This document shows, piece by piece, positions 24,049 through 32,452 of a DNA stretch of 64,000 nucleotides (positions are counted from its first letter, which is position 1; each line of letters opens with the position of its first letter). Origin of the DNA: Hymenobacter sp. DG01 (GTDB lineage Bacteria; Bacteroidota; Bacteroidia; Cytophagales; Hymenobacteraceae); the NCBI RefSeq assembly GCF_006352025.1, contig NZ_CP040936.1, forward strand, positions 992,001-1,056,000, given 5' to 3'. The notes under the pieces are model-generated. The model made no database searches and was not told where the DNA came from. It was given only the letters and a program-made list of their open reading frames with translations. A program made the translations under genes and the position numbers.

Positions 24049-24122
24049 CGGTCCGGACGGGACTCGAACCCGCGACCTCCGCCGTGACAGGGCGGCATTC
24101 TAACCGACTGAACTACCGAACC
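24049..24122 (-). tRNA. tRNA-Asp (anticodon GTC), copy 1
   Basis: 74 bases on the minus strand. The acceptor stem GGTTCGG pairs with CCGGACC (one G-T), the anticodon loop is CTGTCAC, and the T loop GGTTCGAGTCC is canonical. The discriminator base is G and CCA is not encoded. The tRNA body is identical to the copy at 24494. Confidence 0.95.
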
Positions 24123-24166
24123 GTTTACTTTAACTGAGAAGCCGTGTGCTTTCCGTTATTGTGATG

Positions 24167-24174
24167 CAAATATA
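24167..24174 (-). promoter_or_regulatory. -7 box TATATTTG for tRNA-Asp copy 1
   Basis: Consensus -7 element 45 bases upstream of the tRNA 5' end; shows that the copy has its own promoter. Confidence 0.55.
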
Positions 24175-24461
24175 GAAGGTCGATTTTGACTGTGCAAACA
24201 AAAAAATGCGTCAGTAGGGCAGGAGAGGGCTTTTTTCAGGGGTAGTGTTCTGTTACTAAACAGGATAGGCCTGGAAAAAAAATTTAGCATGACAGCCACA
24301 CGAAGCAAAATAGTGCCCAGAAAATGCTCCACTGCGTTGCTTCAACCGGGTAAGCCACGGTAGCCGGCGCAGTGGTGGTAGCCGTAGCCCGGGCTTGCAA
24401 AGCAGGCACCCGCGCAGGCGACACCTAGGTGCCCGAACGGAACCCGGAAAAGATAAAAGCA
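24175..24461. other. Spacer between the two tRNA-Asp transcription units
   Basis: No gene or repeat seen apart from the flanking promoter and terminator. Confidence 0.4.
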
Positions 24462-24492
24462 AAAGGCCCTTCAGAAATTCTGAAGGGCCTTT
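24462..24492 (-). terminator. Terminator of tRNA-Asp copy 2
   Basis: AAAGGCCCTTCAGAA pairs perfectly with TTCTGAAGGGCCTTT around a single base. Confidence 0.85.
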
Positions 24493-24493
24493 G

Positions 24494-24567
24494 CGGTCCG
24501 GACGGGACTCGAACCCGCGACCTCCGCCGTGACAGGGCGGCATTCTAACCGACTGAACTACCGAACC
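24494..24567 (-). tRNA. tRNA-Asp (anticodon GTC), copy 2
   Basis: 74 bases, identical in sequence to copy 1 with the same GTC anticodon and G discriminator. It has a separate promoter (24608) and terminator, so the two copies are independent transcription units and not one tandem transcript. Confidence 0.95.
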
Positions 24568-24607
24568 AGGTTGTTCTACTTCGCTGCTGGGTGGCGTTGA
24601 AGTGGTG

Positions 24608-24615
24608 CAAAAGTA
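24608..24615 (-). promoter_or_regulatory. -7 box TACTTTTG for tRNA-Asp copy 2
   Basis: Consensus -7 element 41 bases upstream of the tRNA 5' end. Confidence 0.55.
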
Positions 24616-24760
24616 GAAGACCGGATTGGACTGCGCAACAGATAGGCTAAAAAAAGCTGAAAAAAGGAGCGGTTGATTTTGTTTAAGCCTGTTTATCAGG
24701 AAGAAAATTTTTTGAAAAAATCGGTAGCGCGGGGCCGTGGGCGGTATCAGCCTCGTCGCT

Positions 24761-24768
24761 TACCTTTG
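24761..24768 (+). promoter_or_regulatory. -7 box TACCTTTG for accA
   Basis: Consensus Bacteroidota -7 element 53 bases before the accA ATG. Confidence 0.55.
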
Positions 24769-24820
24769 CTTTCTTCTCATTCCCCCTCGCAACCTCCTTA
24801 ACACGCACTCCGCCGTGGCA

Positions 24821-25768
24821 ATGCTCCTCGATTTCGAACAACCGATTGCCGCTCTCGAAGGCAAGCTCCGTGAAATGCAACAACTGGCCCTCGACAGCCA
24901 GGTGGACGTATCAGAAGCGGTAACGGCCCTCGAAGCCAAAATTCAGGCCCTTAAAAAGGAAACCTATCAGAACCTGACCCGCTGGCAGCGGGTGCAGCTC
25001 TCGCGCCACCCCGACCGGCCCTACACCCTCGACTATATTGAGGGGATGACGGAGAAGTTTATTGAGCTGCACGGCGACCGGACTGTGGCCGATGACAAAG
25101 CCATGGTGGGCGGATTTGCCGAGCTGGATGGCCGCTCCGTGATGTTTATCGGCCAGCAAAAGGGCCGTAATACCAAGCAGCGGCAGCTGCGTCGCTTCGG
25201 TATGCCCAACCCCGAGGGCTACCGCAAGGCCCTGCGCCTGATGAAGCTGGCTGAGAAGTTCAACCGCCCCATCGTAACCATGATTGACACGCCCGGGGCT
25301 TTCCCCGGTCTGGAAGCCGAGGAGCGCGGTCAGGGCGAGGCCATTGCCCGCAACCTCAAGGAAATGTTTTTGCTGAAGGTGCCGGTTATCTGCATCATCA
25401 TCGGCGAAGGTGCTTCGGGCGGGGCCCTGGGCATTGGTATCGGCGACCGGGTGCTGATGCTGGAAAACACTTGGTACTCCGTTATTTCTCCCGAGAACTG
25501 CTCCACCATTCTGTGGCGCTCCTGGGATTATAAGGAGCAGGCTGCCGAGGCCATGAAGCCGACAGCCACCGACATGCTGCAGGCCGGCCTCATTGACGGC
25601 ATCGTGAAGGAGCCGCTTGGCGGGGCCCACACCGATACGGCCACCATGATTAATACCCTGAAGCAGACCATTCTGCAGACGCTGGATGAGCTGGAGGCCC
25701 TGCCTCAGGAGGAGCGCATCAGCCAGCGCATCGACAAATTCGCGAGCATGGGCGTGGTAGTGGAGTAG
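24821..25768 (+). CDS. accA: Acetyl-CoA carboxylase carboxyltransferase subunit alpha
   Basis: 315 residues, the usual AccA length. With AccD it transfers carboxyl from biotin to acetyl-CoA, giving malonyl-CoA, the first committed step of fatty acid synthesis. Visible family blocks: [18 protein letters not shown] at the N-terminus, [46 protein letters not shown], the oxyanion-type [22 protein letters not shown], and YSVISPE. ATG at 24821 begins the conserved N-terminal helix. No accD, accB or accC is in the window, so the complex is encoded at several loci. Own promoter and terminator. Confidence 0.96.
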   Translation: MLLDFEQPIAALEGKLREMQQLALDSQVDVSEAVTALEAKIQALKKETYQNLTRWQRVQLSRHPDRPYTLDYIEGMTEKFIELHGDRTVADDKAMVGGFAELDGRSVMFIGQQKGRNTKQRQLRRFGMPNPEGYRKALRLMKLAEKFNRPIVTMIDTPGAFPGLEAEERGQGEAIARNLKEMFLLKVPVICIIIGEGASGGALGIGIGDRVLMLENTWYSVISPENCSTILWRSWDYKEQAAEAMKPTATDMLQAGLIDGIVKEPLGGAHTDTATMINTLKQTILQTLDELEALPQEERISQRIDKFASMGVVVE

Positions 25769-25792
25769 AACGCTCCCTGGCCCCTGCCTCAG

Positions 25793-25835
25793 AAGAACGT
25801 CATGGGTAGCCGGGCTGCCCATGACGTTCTTTTTT
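25793..25835 (+). terminator. Terminator of accA
   Basis: AAGAACGTCATGGG (25793-25806) pairs with CCCATGACGTTCTT (25818-25831) and is followed by a T run. Confidence 0.88.
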
Positions 25836-25887
25836 ATTTCTTCGTGCTGATTTCCTACCCCCGTTCCACCCACCAACCCTTTCGCTC

Positions 25888-26739
25888 ATGACCCTGCATA
25901 CCCTTGATACCGGCCTGTTTAAGCTTGATGGCGGCGCCATGTTTGGTGTAGTGCCCAAAAGCATGTGGCAGAAGCTTAACCCCGCCGACGAAAACAACAT
26001 GTGCACCTGGGCCATGCGCTGCCTGCTGATTGAGGACGGCGGGCGCCTGGTGCTGGTTGACAATGGCATCGGCGACAAGCAGGACGAGAAGTTCCGGGGC
26101 CATTTTTACCTGCACGGCACCGATACGCTGGAAAAGTCGCTGCGGCAGCTGGGCTTTACCGCAGCGGATATTACTGATGTATTCCTGACCCATCTGCACT
26201 TCGACCACTGCGGCGGCTCGGTGGTGCGCACCCCGGCGGGCAAGCTGGAGCTGGCTTTTCCCAACGCTACCTACTGGAGCAACTCAAGCCACTGGGACTG
26301 GGCCGTAACGCCCAACGCGCGCGAGAAGGCCAGCTTTCTAAAGGAAAATATTCTGCCCATACAGGAAAGCGGCCACCTGCGCTTCGTGGATGCCACGGCC
26401 GCAACCCTGCCAACCGAGCTTGCCTGCTTCCGGGAAATCATCTTCGCCGACGGGCACACGGAGAAGATGATGGTGCCCGTACTCGACTACAAGGGCCGTA
26501 CGCTGGCCTTCATGGCCGATTTGCTGCCCAGCGCCGGCCACGTGCCACTGCCCTACGTGATGAGCTATGATGTACGCCCCCTGGTAACGCTCGGGGAGAA
26601 GGAGCGGGTGCTACGCCAGGCCGCCGATGAAAACTGGGTGCTGCTGCTTGAGCACGATGCCCAGACCGAGTGCATCACCGTAGAGCACACCGAGAAAGGC
26701 ATCCGGGTTGCCGAACGCTTCCGCCTCAACGAGCTGTAA
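25888..26739 (+). CDS. MBL-fold metallo-hydrolase
   Basis: 283 residues. The metallo-beta-lactamase fold is shown by THLHFDHCGG (HxHxDH at 102-107), with further metal-ligand positions in GHTEKMM (about 190) and the LLEHDAQTE block near the C-terminus. MCTWAMRCLLIEDGGRLVLVDNGIG is the N-terminal beta-hairpin common in quorum-quenching-like and related hydrolases. The substrate cannot be decided; no signal peptide, so cytoplasmic. It is the first of four same-strand genes (to 28896), though spacing of about 50-120 bases makes a single operon uncertain. Confidence 0.87.
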   Translation: MTLHTLDTGLFKLDGGAMFGVVPKSMWQKLNPADENNMCTWAMRCLLIEDGGRLVLVDNGIGDKQDEKFRGHFYLHGTDTLEKSLRQLGFTAADITDVFLTHLHFDHCGGSVVRTPAGKLELAFPNATYWSNSSHWDWAVTPNAREKASFLKENILPIQESGHLRFVDATAATLPTELACFREIIFADGHTEKMMVPVLDYKGRTLAFMADLLPSAGHVPLPYVMSYDVRPLVTLGEKERVLRQAADENWVLLLEHDAQTECITVEHTEKGIRVAERFRLNEL

Positions 26740-26857
26740 GCCTCCTCTGGGGGTAGGGCGGCTCCGGCGGCTTTGCCCGTAGCAGCCCCAAGGGGTCCGG
26801 CGCGCGGCAGAACTCCTGGGGCTGCTGCTCACCATTTCACCACTCACTGTTTCACCC

Positions 26858-27655
26858 ATGCTAGGACTGGCCTTGTCGGGCGGGGGCGCCCGTGGTATTG
26901 CCCATTTGGGGGTGCTGGCGGCTCTCGATGAGCTGGAACTACCCATTAGCCATCTGGCCGGCGTGTCGTCCGGGGCCATTGCGGCCACGTTTTACGCGGC
27001 CGGCGTGCCGCCCCGGGAGATTCTGCGCCTGTTTCAGGAAGTGAGCCTGACGCAGCTGACGCGCATTTCCCTGAGCCGCTACGGTTTGCTCCGTATTGAT
27101 GGGGTAGGCCAGCTCTTTGAGCAGCACCTGGGGGCCGAGTCCACTTTCGAGCAGCTGCGCCTTCCTCTGACGCTGGTTGCCACAGATATTATCGAAGGAA
27201 CTTCAGTTCATTTCTCCGACGGGCCTCTGATTCCACCCTTGCTGGCCTCCTCGGCCGTGCCCGTACTCTACCGCCCCGTGGTGTACCAGGGCCGGCACCT
27301 GGTAGATGGCGGCCTGCTGATGAACCTGCCCACGGCCGCCCTGCTCGACAAGCCGGGGCTGCGGGTGGTAGGCGTGCACTGCAACCCGCCGCACCGCGAG
27401 GCGCGTATTGCTTCGTTGCGCGGCTTAATAGAGCGCACGCTGAATTTGGTAGTAGGAGCCAACACGGTGGTTAGTAAGCAGCATTGCGACCTGCTGCTGG
27501 AGCCGCCCGAGCTAGGCGACTACCGGATGATGCACTACAAGCGCGCCCCCGAGCTGTTCGACATTGGGTACCGCTACACCCTGAGCCGGGCCCCCGAGCT
27601 GAGGGCGCTGCTCCGGGAGCCGCACCCCGGTGGCGCTTCCGCTTCAATTCTCTAG
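26858..27655 (+). CDS. Patatin-like phospholipase (RssA/YchK type)
   Basis: 265 residues. The serine-aspartate dyad lipase fold is complete: oxyanion loop GGGARG (8-13), nucleophile elbow GVSSG (about 36-40), and DGG in LVDGGLLMNLP (about 150). The protein lacks a signal peptide and membrane segments, so it is a short cytoplasmic patatin that would hydrolyse acyl esters of phospholipids. ATG at 26858 starts six residues before the first motif, as usual for this family. The next gene encodes an acyltransferase, which suggests linked lipid remodelling (inference). Confidence 0.9.
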   Translation: MLGLALSGGGARGIAHLGVLAALDELELPISHLAGVSSGAIAATFYAAGVPPREILRLFQEVSLTQLTRISLSRYGLLRIDGVGQLFEQHLGAESTFEQLRLPLTLVATDIIEGTSVHFSDGPLIPPLLASSAVPVLYRPVVYQGRHLVDGGLLMNLPTAALLDKPGLRVVGVHCNPPHREARIASLRGLIERTLNLVVGANTVVSKQHCDLLLEPPELGDYRMMHYKRAPELFDIGYRYTLSRAPELRALLREPHPGGASASIL

Positions 27656-27703
27656 CTTTGACTTTCGGCAGCACTTGGTTGCTGCCATCTTCTACTTTTT
27701 CGC

Positions 27704-28273
27704 ATGGCTCGTAAGACCTCTACGTTCTGGTATCTGTTTTCGAAGTTCTGGTTCCGGATTACCGGCTGGCACCTGGGGCCACAGGTGCCGCCTAACATCA
27801 AGAAAAGCATGATGATTGCGGCCCCGCATACTAGTAACTGGGATTTTATGTTTGCCCGCGCCGCCTTCTTTCTGATGGACGTGGACGTGAAGCTCACCAT
27901 CAAGAAAGAATGGACTACTATTCCGGTGCTGGGCGGACTGGTGCGCAGCCTGGGCGGCCTGGCTGTGGACCGCAGCAAAAACAACAGCCTCGTGGATGGT
28001 ATGGTACAGCTCTTCAAGGAGCGCGAGGAGCTGGTCATTCTCATCACCCCGGAAGGAACGCGGTCCTACCAGCCTAAGTGGCGCAAAGGCTTCTACCACG
28101 CTGCCCTGGGTGCCGGCGTACCCATTCTGCTGGGTTACCTCGACTATAAGAATAAGGAAGCCGGGGTAGGGCCTGCGTTCTGGCCTACCGGCGACTACGA
28201 AAAGGACCTGGAGGAAATCAAGGCATTTTACCGCACCAAACAGGGCCGGTTCCCGGAAAAGGGAGTGCGCTAA
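27704..28273 (+). CDS. Lysophospholipid-type acyltransferase (PlsC superfamily)
   Basis: 189 residues. The acyltransferase signature is PHTSNWDFMFARAAFF (HxSxxD variant at about 39-44), the substrate-binding block is LAVDRSKNNS, and the third motif is TPEGTRSYQPKWRKGFY. Short members like this, with no long N-terminal membrane region, are common in Bacteroidota and are only loosely related to 1-acylglycerol-3-phosphate acyltransferase; the true acceptor is unknown. It lies 48 bases after the patatin gene. Confidence 0.88.
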   Translation: MARKTSTFWYLFSKFWFRITGWHLGPQVPPNIKKSMMIAAPHTSNWDFMFARAAFFLMDVDVKLTIKKEWTTIPVLGGLVRSLGGLAVDRSKNNSLVDGMVQLFKEREELVILITPEGTRSYQPKWRKGFYHAALGAGVPILLGYLDYKNKEAGVGPAFWPTGDYEKDLEEIKAFYRTKQGRFPEKGVR

Positions 28274-28371
28274 TGAAAGCCCGCGGGGCTTGCGCTCTTA
28301 CTTAAGCAGTAAGGAGCAAGCCGGCAGTTTGCTTTCTTTCCGTACCTTCTCCAGCTACTAGCATACTACCC

Positions 28372-28896
28372 ATGGAAAAGCTGCAAACCCTGGCCTGGAT
28401 TCTGCTCGGGCTGGTCATGTTTATCTGGCGAATGGTGCAGAAGGCCCGGGCTACGACGGCCCAGGAGCAACGGGAGCGGAAATTCACCCGGCCCGACAGC
28501 CGCGGCCGACCCCGCCCGGTGGCGCCGGGACTGCCTGGTACCTCATTCGAGGAGCTGCTTCGGCAGATGCAAACCCAAAATCAGGGCGGCGCGGCCCCTT
28601 CTGTCCCGCAACCGGAGGCAACCCCGGCCGGGCGGCCGCTACCGCGCGAAACCGCCCCGGCGCCCCGCTCCCTGGAGCAAAACGCACCCACTCGCTCCCT
28701 GGAAGCTCCGGCCCGGCCCGCCCGTCGGGCTGCCACACTCCCCCGCGCCGGGCAGCAGTCCACCCCCGATTACTGGCAGCGGCAGCAGGCCCGGCCCGAA
28801 GAGGCCCCGGCGTCATCCTTTGCCGAGCGCCTGCGCAATCCTGCGGATGTGCGCATGGCATTTGTGCTGGGCGAGATTCTACAACGCAAATTCTAG
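28372..28896 (+). CDS. Single-pass membrane protein with Pro/Arg-rich tail, unknown function
   Basis: 174 residues. One N-terminal membrane segment (LQTLAWILLGLVMFIWRMV) is followed by a long Pro/Ala/Arg-rich disordered region and a short conserved end, SFAERLRNPADVRMAFVLGEILQRKF. I recall this C-terminal helix in many Bacteroidota proteins of this type (often ending SEILNRKY-like), which suggests a conserved docking peptide. The disordered part is variable. Function unknown; the orientation would put the tail in the cytoplasm given the flanking charges. Confidence 0.75.
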   Translation: MEKLQTLAWILLGLVMFIWRMVQKARATTAQEQRERKFTRPDSRGRPRPVAPGLPGTSFEELLRQMQTQNQGGAAPSVPQPEATPAGRPLPRETAPAPRSLEQNAPTRSLEAPARPARRAATLPRAGQQSTPDYWQRQQARPEEAPASSFAERLRNPADVRMAFVLGEILQRKF

Positions 28897-28910
28897 CCGA
28901 TCCGCTCACC

Positions 28911-28988
28911 CTATAAAGTCCGCTCACCCCTTGGCGGCAACCTACAGCAACGCATAGGTTGCCGCCAAGGGGTGAGCGGACTTTATAG
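28911..28988. terminator. Exceptionally long bidirectional terminator, 34-bp perfect stem
   Basis: 28911-28944 and 28955-28988 are exact reverse complements with a 10-base loop, between convergent genes. The outer ends (CTATAAAG/CTTTATAG) give partial A/T tracts. Part of the left arm (TCCGCTCACC) is also repeated just upstream at 28901. Confidence 0.85.
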
Positions 28989-28997
28989 AGGTAGGGC

Positions 28998-29663
28998 TTA
29001 GTCCTGGGTTAAGGCGTACGTGATGAGGTTAGCGCCCATTTTCAGGGCGGCTTCGTGGGTTGCGGGGGTGTCCTCAGGATAGGTACCCAGATCCTCCCAG
29101 CCGTTGCCCAGGTCGCACTCATAGCTATAGAAGCATACCAACCGGCCTTTGTAAAGCAGCCCGAATCCCTGGGGCCGCTTGCCGTCGTGCTCGTGCACCT
29201 TGGGCAGGCCGCGCGGAAACTGGAACTTCTGATGATACACCGGGTGGGAGAAGGGCAACTCCACGAAGTCCAGCTCAGGAAACACCTTCTTCATCTCGGG
29301 CCGGATAAACTTATCGAGCCCGTAATTATCATCAATGTGCAGAAAGCCGCCGCCGGTGAGGTAGCGCCGCAGGTTGCGGGCCTCGGCATCGGTAAAGGAC
29401 ACGTTGCCATGGCCTGTCATGTGGATGAAGGGATACGTCAGCAGCTCCGGCGAGTCGAGCTCCACGGTAGCTTCCTCGGGGTCGATGTTGGTTTTGAGCG
29501 CCTGATTGCAGAACCGGATCAGGTTGGGCAGGCTGGTTTTGTTGGCGTACCAGTCGCCGCCCCCGCCGTAGTGTAGCTTGGCAATGCGGAAGCTGGGCGC
29601 CGCCGGCATGGCGGCCGCAAACAGCAGCAAAACCAGCAGGGCCGATAAGAGGGACTTCATCAT
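28998..29663 (-). CDS. DUF4159 domain-containing secreted protein
   Basis: 221 residues. A signal peptide (MMKSLLSALLVLLLFAAAMPA) is followed by a DUF4159 domain covering the whole mature protein: RIAKLHYGGGGDWYANKTSLPNL, MTGHGNVSFTDAEARNLRRYL, GGFLHIDDNYGLDKFIRPEM and FSHPVYHQKFQFP. The fold is related to class I glutamine amidotransferases but without a catalytic Cys, so it may bind a ligand and not catalyse. In Bacteroidota it is often near aerotolerance/MoxR-type genes; none is seen here. Two adjacent ATGs (29663, 29660) are possible starts. Confidence 0.88.
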   Translation of the reverse strand: MMKSLLSALLVLLLFAAAMPAAPSFRIAKLHYGGGGDWYANKTSLPNLIRFCNQALKTNIDPEEATVELDSPELLTYPFIHMTGHGNVSFTDAEARNLRRYLTGGGFLHIDDNYGLDKFIRPEMKKVFPELDFVELPFSHPVYHQKFQFPRGLPKVHEHDGKRPQGFGLLYKGRLVCFYSYECDLGNGWEDLGTYPEDTPATHEAALKMGANLITYALTQD

Positions 29664-29807
29664 ACCGTAAAGATGGGGCGAAAAGGTAGGAACTGCCGGG
29701 TACAACGGGCGACTATGTGCGGGAGGTTCCGGCCGGGCCAGGGGGGAGGCGGCGCTCAGAGTAAGTAGCTGGTATGGAAACAGTTTGCTCCATGATGGGG
29801 TAGCCGC

Positions 29808-30515
29808 TTAAGCTAACTCCCGGGCTATGTGCACGGTGTGTACGGCGGCCAGGGCGGCCGTTTCGGTGCGGAGACGGGAGGCTCCCAGGGTTACGGGCCG
29901 GATACCGCGGGCAAAAGCGGCCTCAATCTCATGGGGGGTAAAGTCGCCTTCGGGCCCGATAAGGATGCAGCAGCCCGCCCCGGCAGCTGCCACCCGCGAA
30001 AGCGGAGTCCGTTCGCCATCCTCCAGATGGGCAATAAAAGTGGTTTCGGGCGCGACGGTGGGTAGGAAACGGGCAAAATCGGTGAGCTCCACGAGCTGCG
30101 GCAGCCACGCCTGTCCCGACTGCTTCAGGGCACTGACGGCAATTTTTTCCAGGCGGTCCAGCTTTAGCTCGCGGCGCTCGGAGCGGGCGCAGCGCAGAAA
30201 CGTCAGGGTGTCCACGCCTATTTCCACGGCTTTTTCCACCAGCCACTCCATGCGGTCGAGGTTTTTAGTAGGAGCTACCGCTACGTGTACCTGGTAGGAG
30301 CGTGGGGCTACCTGCTGCTTCTGCAGGATGCGCAACTGGCAGCGCTTGGGGTCGGCTACTTCCACCTGGGCTTGGTACACACCGCCACGGCCGTCAACTA
30401 GCACCACCGCATCGGTGGGCCCGAGCCGAAGCACGCGCACGGCGTGCTTGCTTTCGTCCTCGGGCAGGGTGTAGGTGGGTAGGGTAAGCTGGGGAGCGTA
30501 GAACGTGTGGGCCAT
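29808..30515 (-). CDS. rsmE: 16S rRNA (uracil1498-N3)-methyltransferase RsmE
   Basis: 235 residues. A SPOUT methyltransferase that methylates U1498 in helix 44 of 16S rRNA using S-adenosylmethionine. The N-terminal PUA-like domain has HAVRVLRLGPTDAVVLVDG; the C-terminal knot has LIGPEGDFTPHEIEAA and LGASRLRTETAALAAVH, both diagnostic. ATG at 30515 follows a TAGTTTTG box by only four bases, suggesting a leaderless mRNA. The gene is transcribed alone. Confidence 0.95.
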   Translation of the reverse strand: MAHTFYAPQLTLPTYTLPEDESKHAVRVLRLGPTDAVVLVDGRGGVYQAQVEVADPKRCQLRILQKQQVAPRSYQVHVAVAPTKNLDRMEWLVEKAVEIGVDTLTFLRCARSERRELKLDRLEKIAVSALKQSGQAWLPQLVELTDFARFLPTVAPETTFIAHLEDGERTPLSRVAAAGAGCCILIGPEGDFTPHEIEAAFARGIRPVTLGASRLRTETAALAAVHTVHIARELA

Positions 30516-30519
30516 AAGG

Positions 30520-30527
30520 CAAAACTA
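30520..30527 (-). promoter_or_regulatory. -7 box TAGTTTTG immediately before rsmE
   Basis: Box plus CCTT spacer, then ATG. The same spacer occurs between the box and the start codon of pabB. Confidence 0.5.
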
Positions 30528-30798
30528 CGGCGAATGGGGCAGAGCAAACTAGCCTGGTATCCCCGTCCGGATGCTAAAGCCAGCTAACCAAGTGTTTCCG
30601 TGTCCTGACGAAGGCTAGATGATACGCATAACTAAGGGTTTACCTCCTGATAAATACGGAATGTGAGGCCCATTGCCGAAAGTTCCGGGCCAATCCGACG
30701 TAGAAAACGGCCAGCTTACTACTGTGTCATCTGCCGGACGGGCTGGCAACCAGCCAGTCCGTCCGGTACCTGCTCTTACCTTTTTCCTTTTCAGCCTT

Positions 30799-31191
30799 AT
30801 GAAACAGCCCATTTCCCGCGTGCAGCATGGCTTCACCGACTATTCCTACATTCCTGCCGTGGCTACTGCCCCGGAAACAGTAGGGTTCACCGACGAAAAA
30901 ACCGCCACAACTCTTTGCCGGGTGCTGGCGGGTAATATCCTGCTGACCAGTCTGTTCACCCGGGCCGAATGGGGGCTGGTGCGGGCGATGCCCTACAAAG
31001 CACACCTGATGGCTGATGTTGCGGTAGGGGCCTTTGCAGCCAGTGCGCCCTGGCTGTTTGGCTTCGCGGAAAACAAGCGGGCCCGCAATACTTTCCTGGT
31101 GGCAGGGGCATTTGGACTGATGGCGGGCCTGCTCTCGCGCCCCGAGGAAATGTCGGAAGTGGGCGCAACCCCTGCGCCGTCAAACGAGTAA
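30799..31191 (+). CDS. Small integral membrane protein with SPW-like repeat
   Basis: 130 residues. It begins MKQPISRVQHGFTDYSYIP and holds three probable hydrophobic segments: LCRVLAGNILLTSLFT, MADVAVGAFAASAPWLFGF and NTFLVAGAFGLMAGLL. The SAPWLFGF pattern resembles the SPW repeat of small bacterial membrane proteins. Function unknown. ATG at 30799 is preceded by a TACCTTTT -7-like box. It lies 48 bases before the SDR gene on the same strand, so the two may be co-transcribed. Confidence 0.78.
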   Translation: MKQPISRVQHGFTDYSYIPAVATAPETVGFTDEKTATTLCRVLAGNILLTSLFTRAEWGLVRAMPYKAHLMADVAVGAFAASAPWLFGFAENKRARNTFLVAGAFGLMAGLLSRPEEMSEVGATPAPSNE

Positions 31192-31239
31192 CCTCTACGG
31201 TATCTGTGCTCTTTCCCGCGCACCAACCTCAATCCACCC

Positions 31240-32328
31240 ATGGCAGTTAAACTCAAGAAGCTCAAGAACCAGACCATCGTCATTACCGGGGCCTCCTCGG
31301 GCATTGGGCTGGTAACGGCCCGCATGGCAGCCAAATCCGGCGCCCGACTGGTACTGGCCGCCCGCAGCGAAAATGCCCTGCGCCAGCTCACCAATGAAAT
31401 CAACCAGGCCGGGGGCCAGGCAACCTACGTGGTGGCCGATGTCAGCAAGCCCGAAGACGTGCGGCGCCTGGCCCGCGAGGCCGCGCACACCTACGGTGGC
31501 TTTGATACCTGGATCAACAACGCCGGCGTTTCCATCTATGGTAAAATAGAGGAGGTGCCCGTTGAGGATATGCGCCAGCTGTTTGAGGTAAACTTCTGGG
31601 GTCTGGTGAACGGCTCGCTGGAAGCAGCTAAGCACCTGAAACAGAAGGGTGGGGCTATCATCAACGTAGGCAGCATCCTGTCCGACATCACGGCCATTCT
31701 GCAAACCATCTATAGCGCCAGCAAGCACGCCGTAAAGGGATTTACCGATGGCCTGCGCATGGAGCTGGAAATGGACGGTGCCCCCATCTCGGTAACCCTG
31801 ATTCAGCCGGCCGCTATTGATACGCCTTATCCCATTCACTCCAAGAACTTTATGGAGCGCGAGGCCAAGCACGCCCCGCCGGCTTACGCCCCGGAAACGG
31901 TAGCCCGTGCCATTCTGCACTGCGCCACCACCCCGGAGCGCTCGGTAGTAGTAGGCGGCGGCGGTAAGGCCATGATTGGTATGGAGCACTGGACGCCGGC
32001 TCTGTTGGATAAGTTTATGGAGAAGTCCTTCTCCAAGCAGGAAAAAGCAGATTACGCCCCGCGTCCGCTGCAGCAAAATGCCCTCGACCGCCCCATGGGC
32101 TCCTTGGAGGAGCGGGGCAACTACCCCGGCCACACCCGCGAAACCAGCTTCTACACCGAAACCGTAACGGCTGGCAGCCCGGCCTTGCGCACGGCTTTGC
32201 TGGTAGGAGCAGGGGTAGCGCTGGCGGCCTGGCTCGGCGGCAAAAACCGAAACGGCAGCAAGAGTAGCAACGGTAGCAGCAACGGCAAGAACGAGGAAAT
32301 CAGCGCCCTGGCGTTCCACGACAGCTAA
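31240..32328 (+). CDS. SDR family oxidoreductase with C-terminal membrane segment
   Basis: 362 residues. Short-chain dehydrogenase core: TGASSGIG (NAD(P) binding, about 18-25), NNAG, the catalytic Ser in VGSILSDI, and YSASKHAVKG with the catalytic Tyr and Lys. After residue about 260 comes an extension ending in a hydrophobic segment (ALRTALLVGAGVALAAWLGG) and a Ser/Asn/Gly-rich tail (NGSKSSNGSSNGK), so the enzyme is probably membrane-tethered. The substrate is unknown. The upstream small membrane protein may form an operon with it. Confidence 0.9.
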   Translation: MAVKLKKLKNQTIVITGASSGIGLVTARMAAKSGARLVLAARSENALRQLTNEINQAGGQATYVVADVSKPEDVRRLAREAAHTYGGFDTWINNAGVSIYGKIEEVPVEDMRQLFEVNFWGLVNGSLEAAKHLKQKGGAIINVGSILSDITAILQTIYSASKHAVKGFTDGLRMELEMDGAPISVTLIQPAAIDTPYPIHSKNFMEREAKHAPPAYAPETVARAILHCATTPERSVVVGGGGKAMIGMEHWTPALLDKFMEKSFSKQEKADYAPRPLQQNALDRPMGSLEERGNYPGHTRETSFYTETVTAGSPALRTALLVGAGVALAAWLGGKNRNGSKSSNGSSNGKNEEISALAFHDS

Positions 32329-32382
32329 GCTCCAGTGTATCTTGGTTGAGCAGGCATAACGGTTCTTTTGCTCGTCTGACTG

Positions 32383-32446
32383 CTCACTTAATAACCGAAA
32401 AGCCCATTTACCAACTGGTAAATGGGCTTTTCGGTTGTTAAGTGAG
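32383..32446. terminator. Bidirectional terminator, 31-bp stem
   Basis: CTCACTTAATAACCGAAAAG (start of left arm, 32383) pairs along its length with the region ending 32446, including one T-G pair; 2-base loop. Located between convergent genes. Confidence 0.85.
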
Positions 32447-32452
32447 GTAGAG

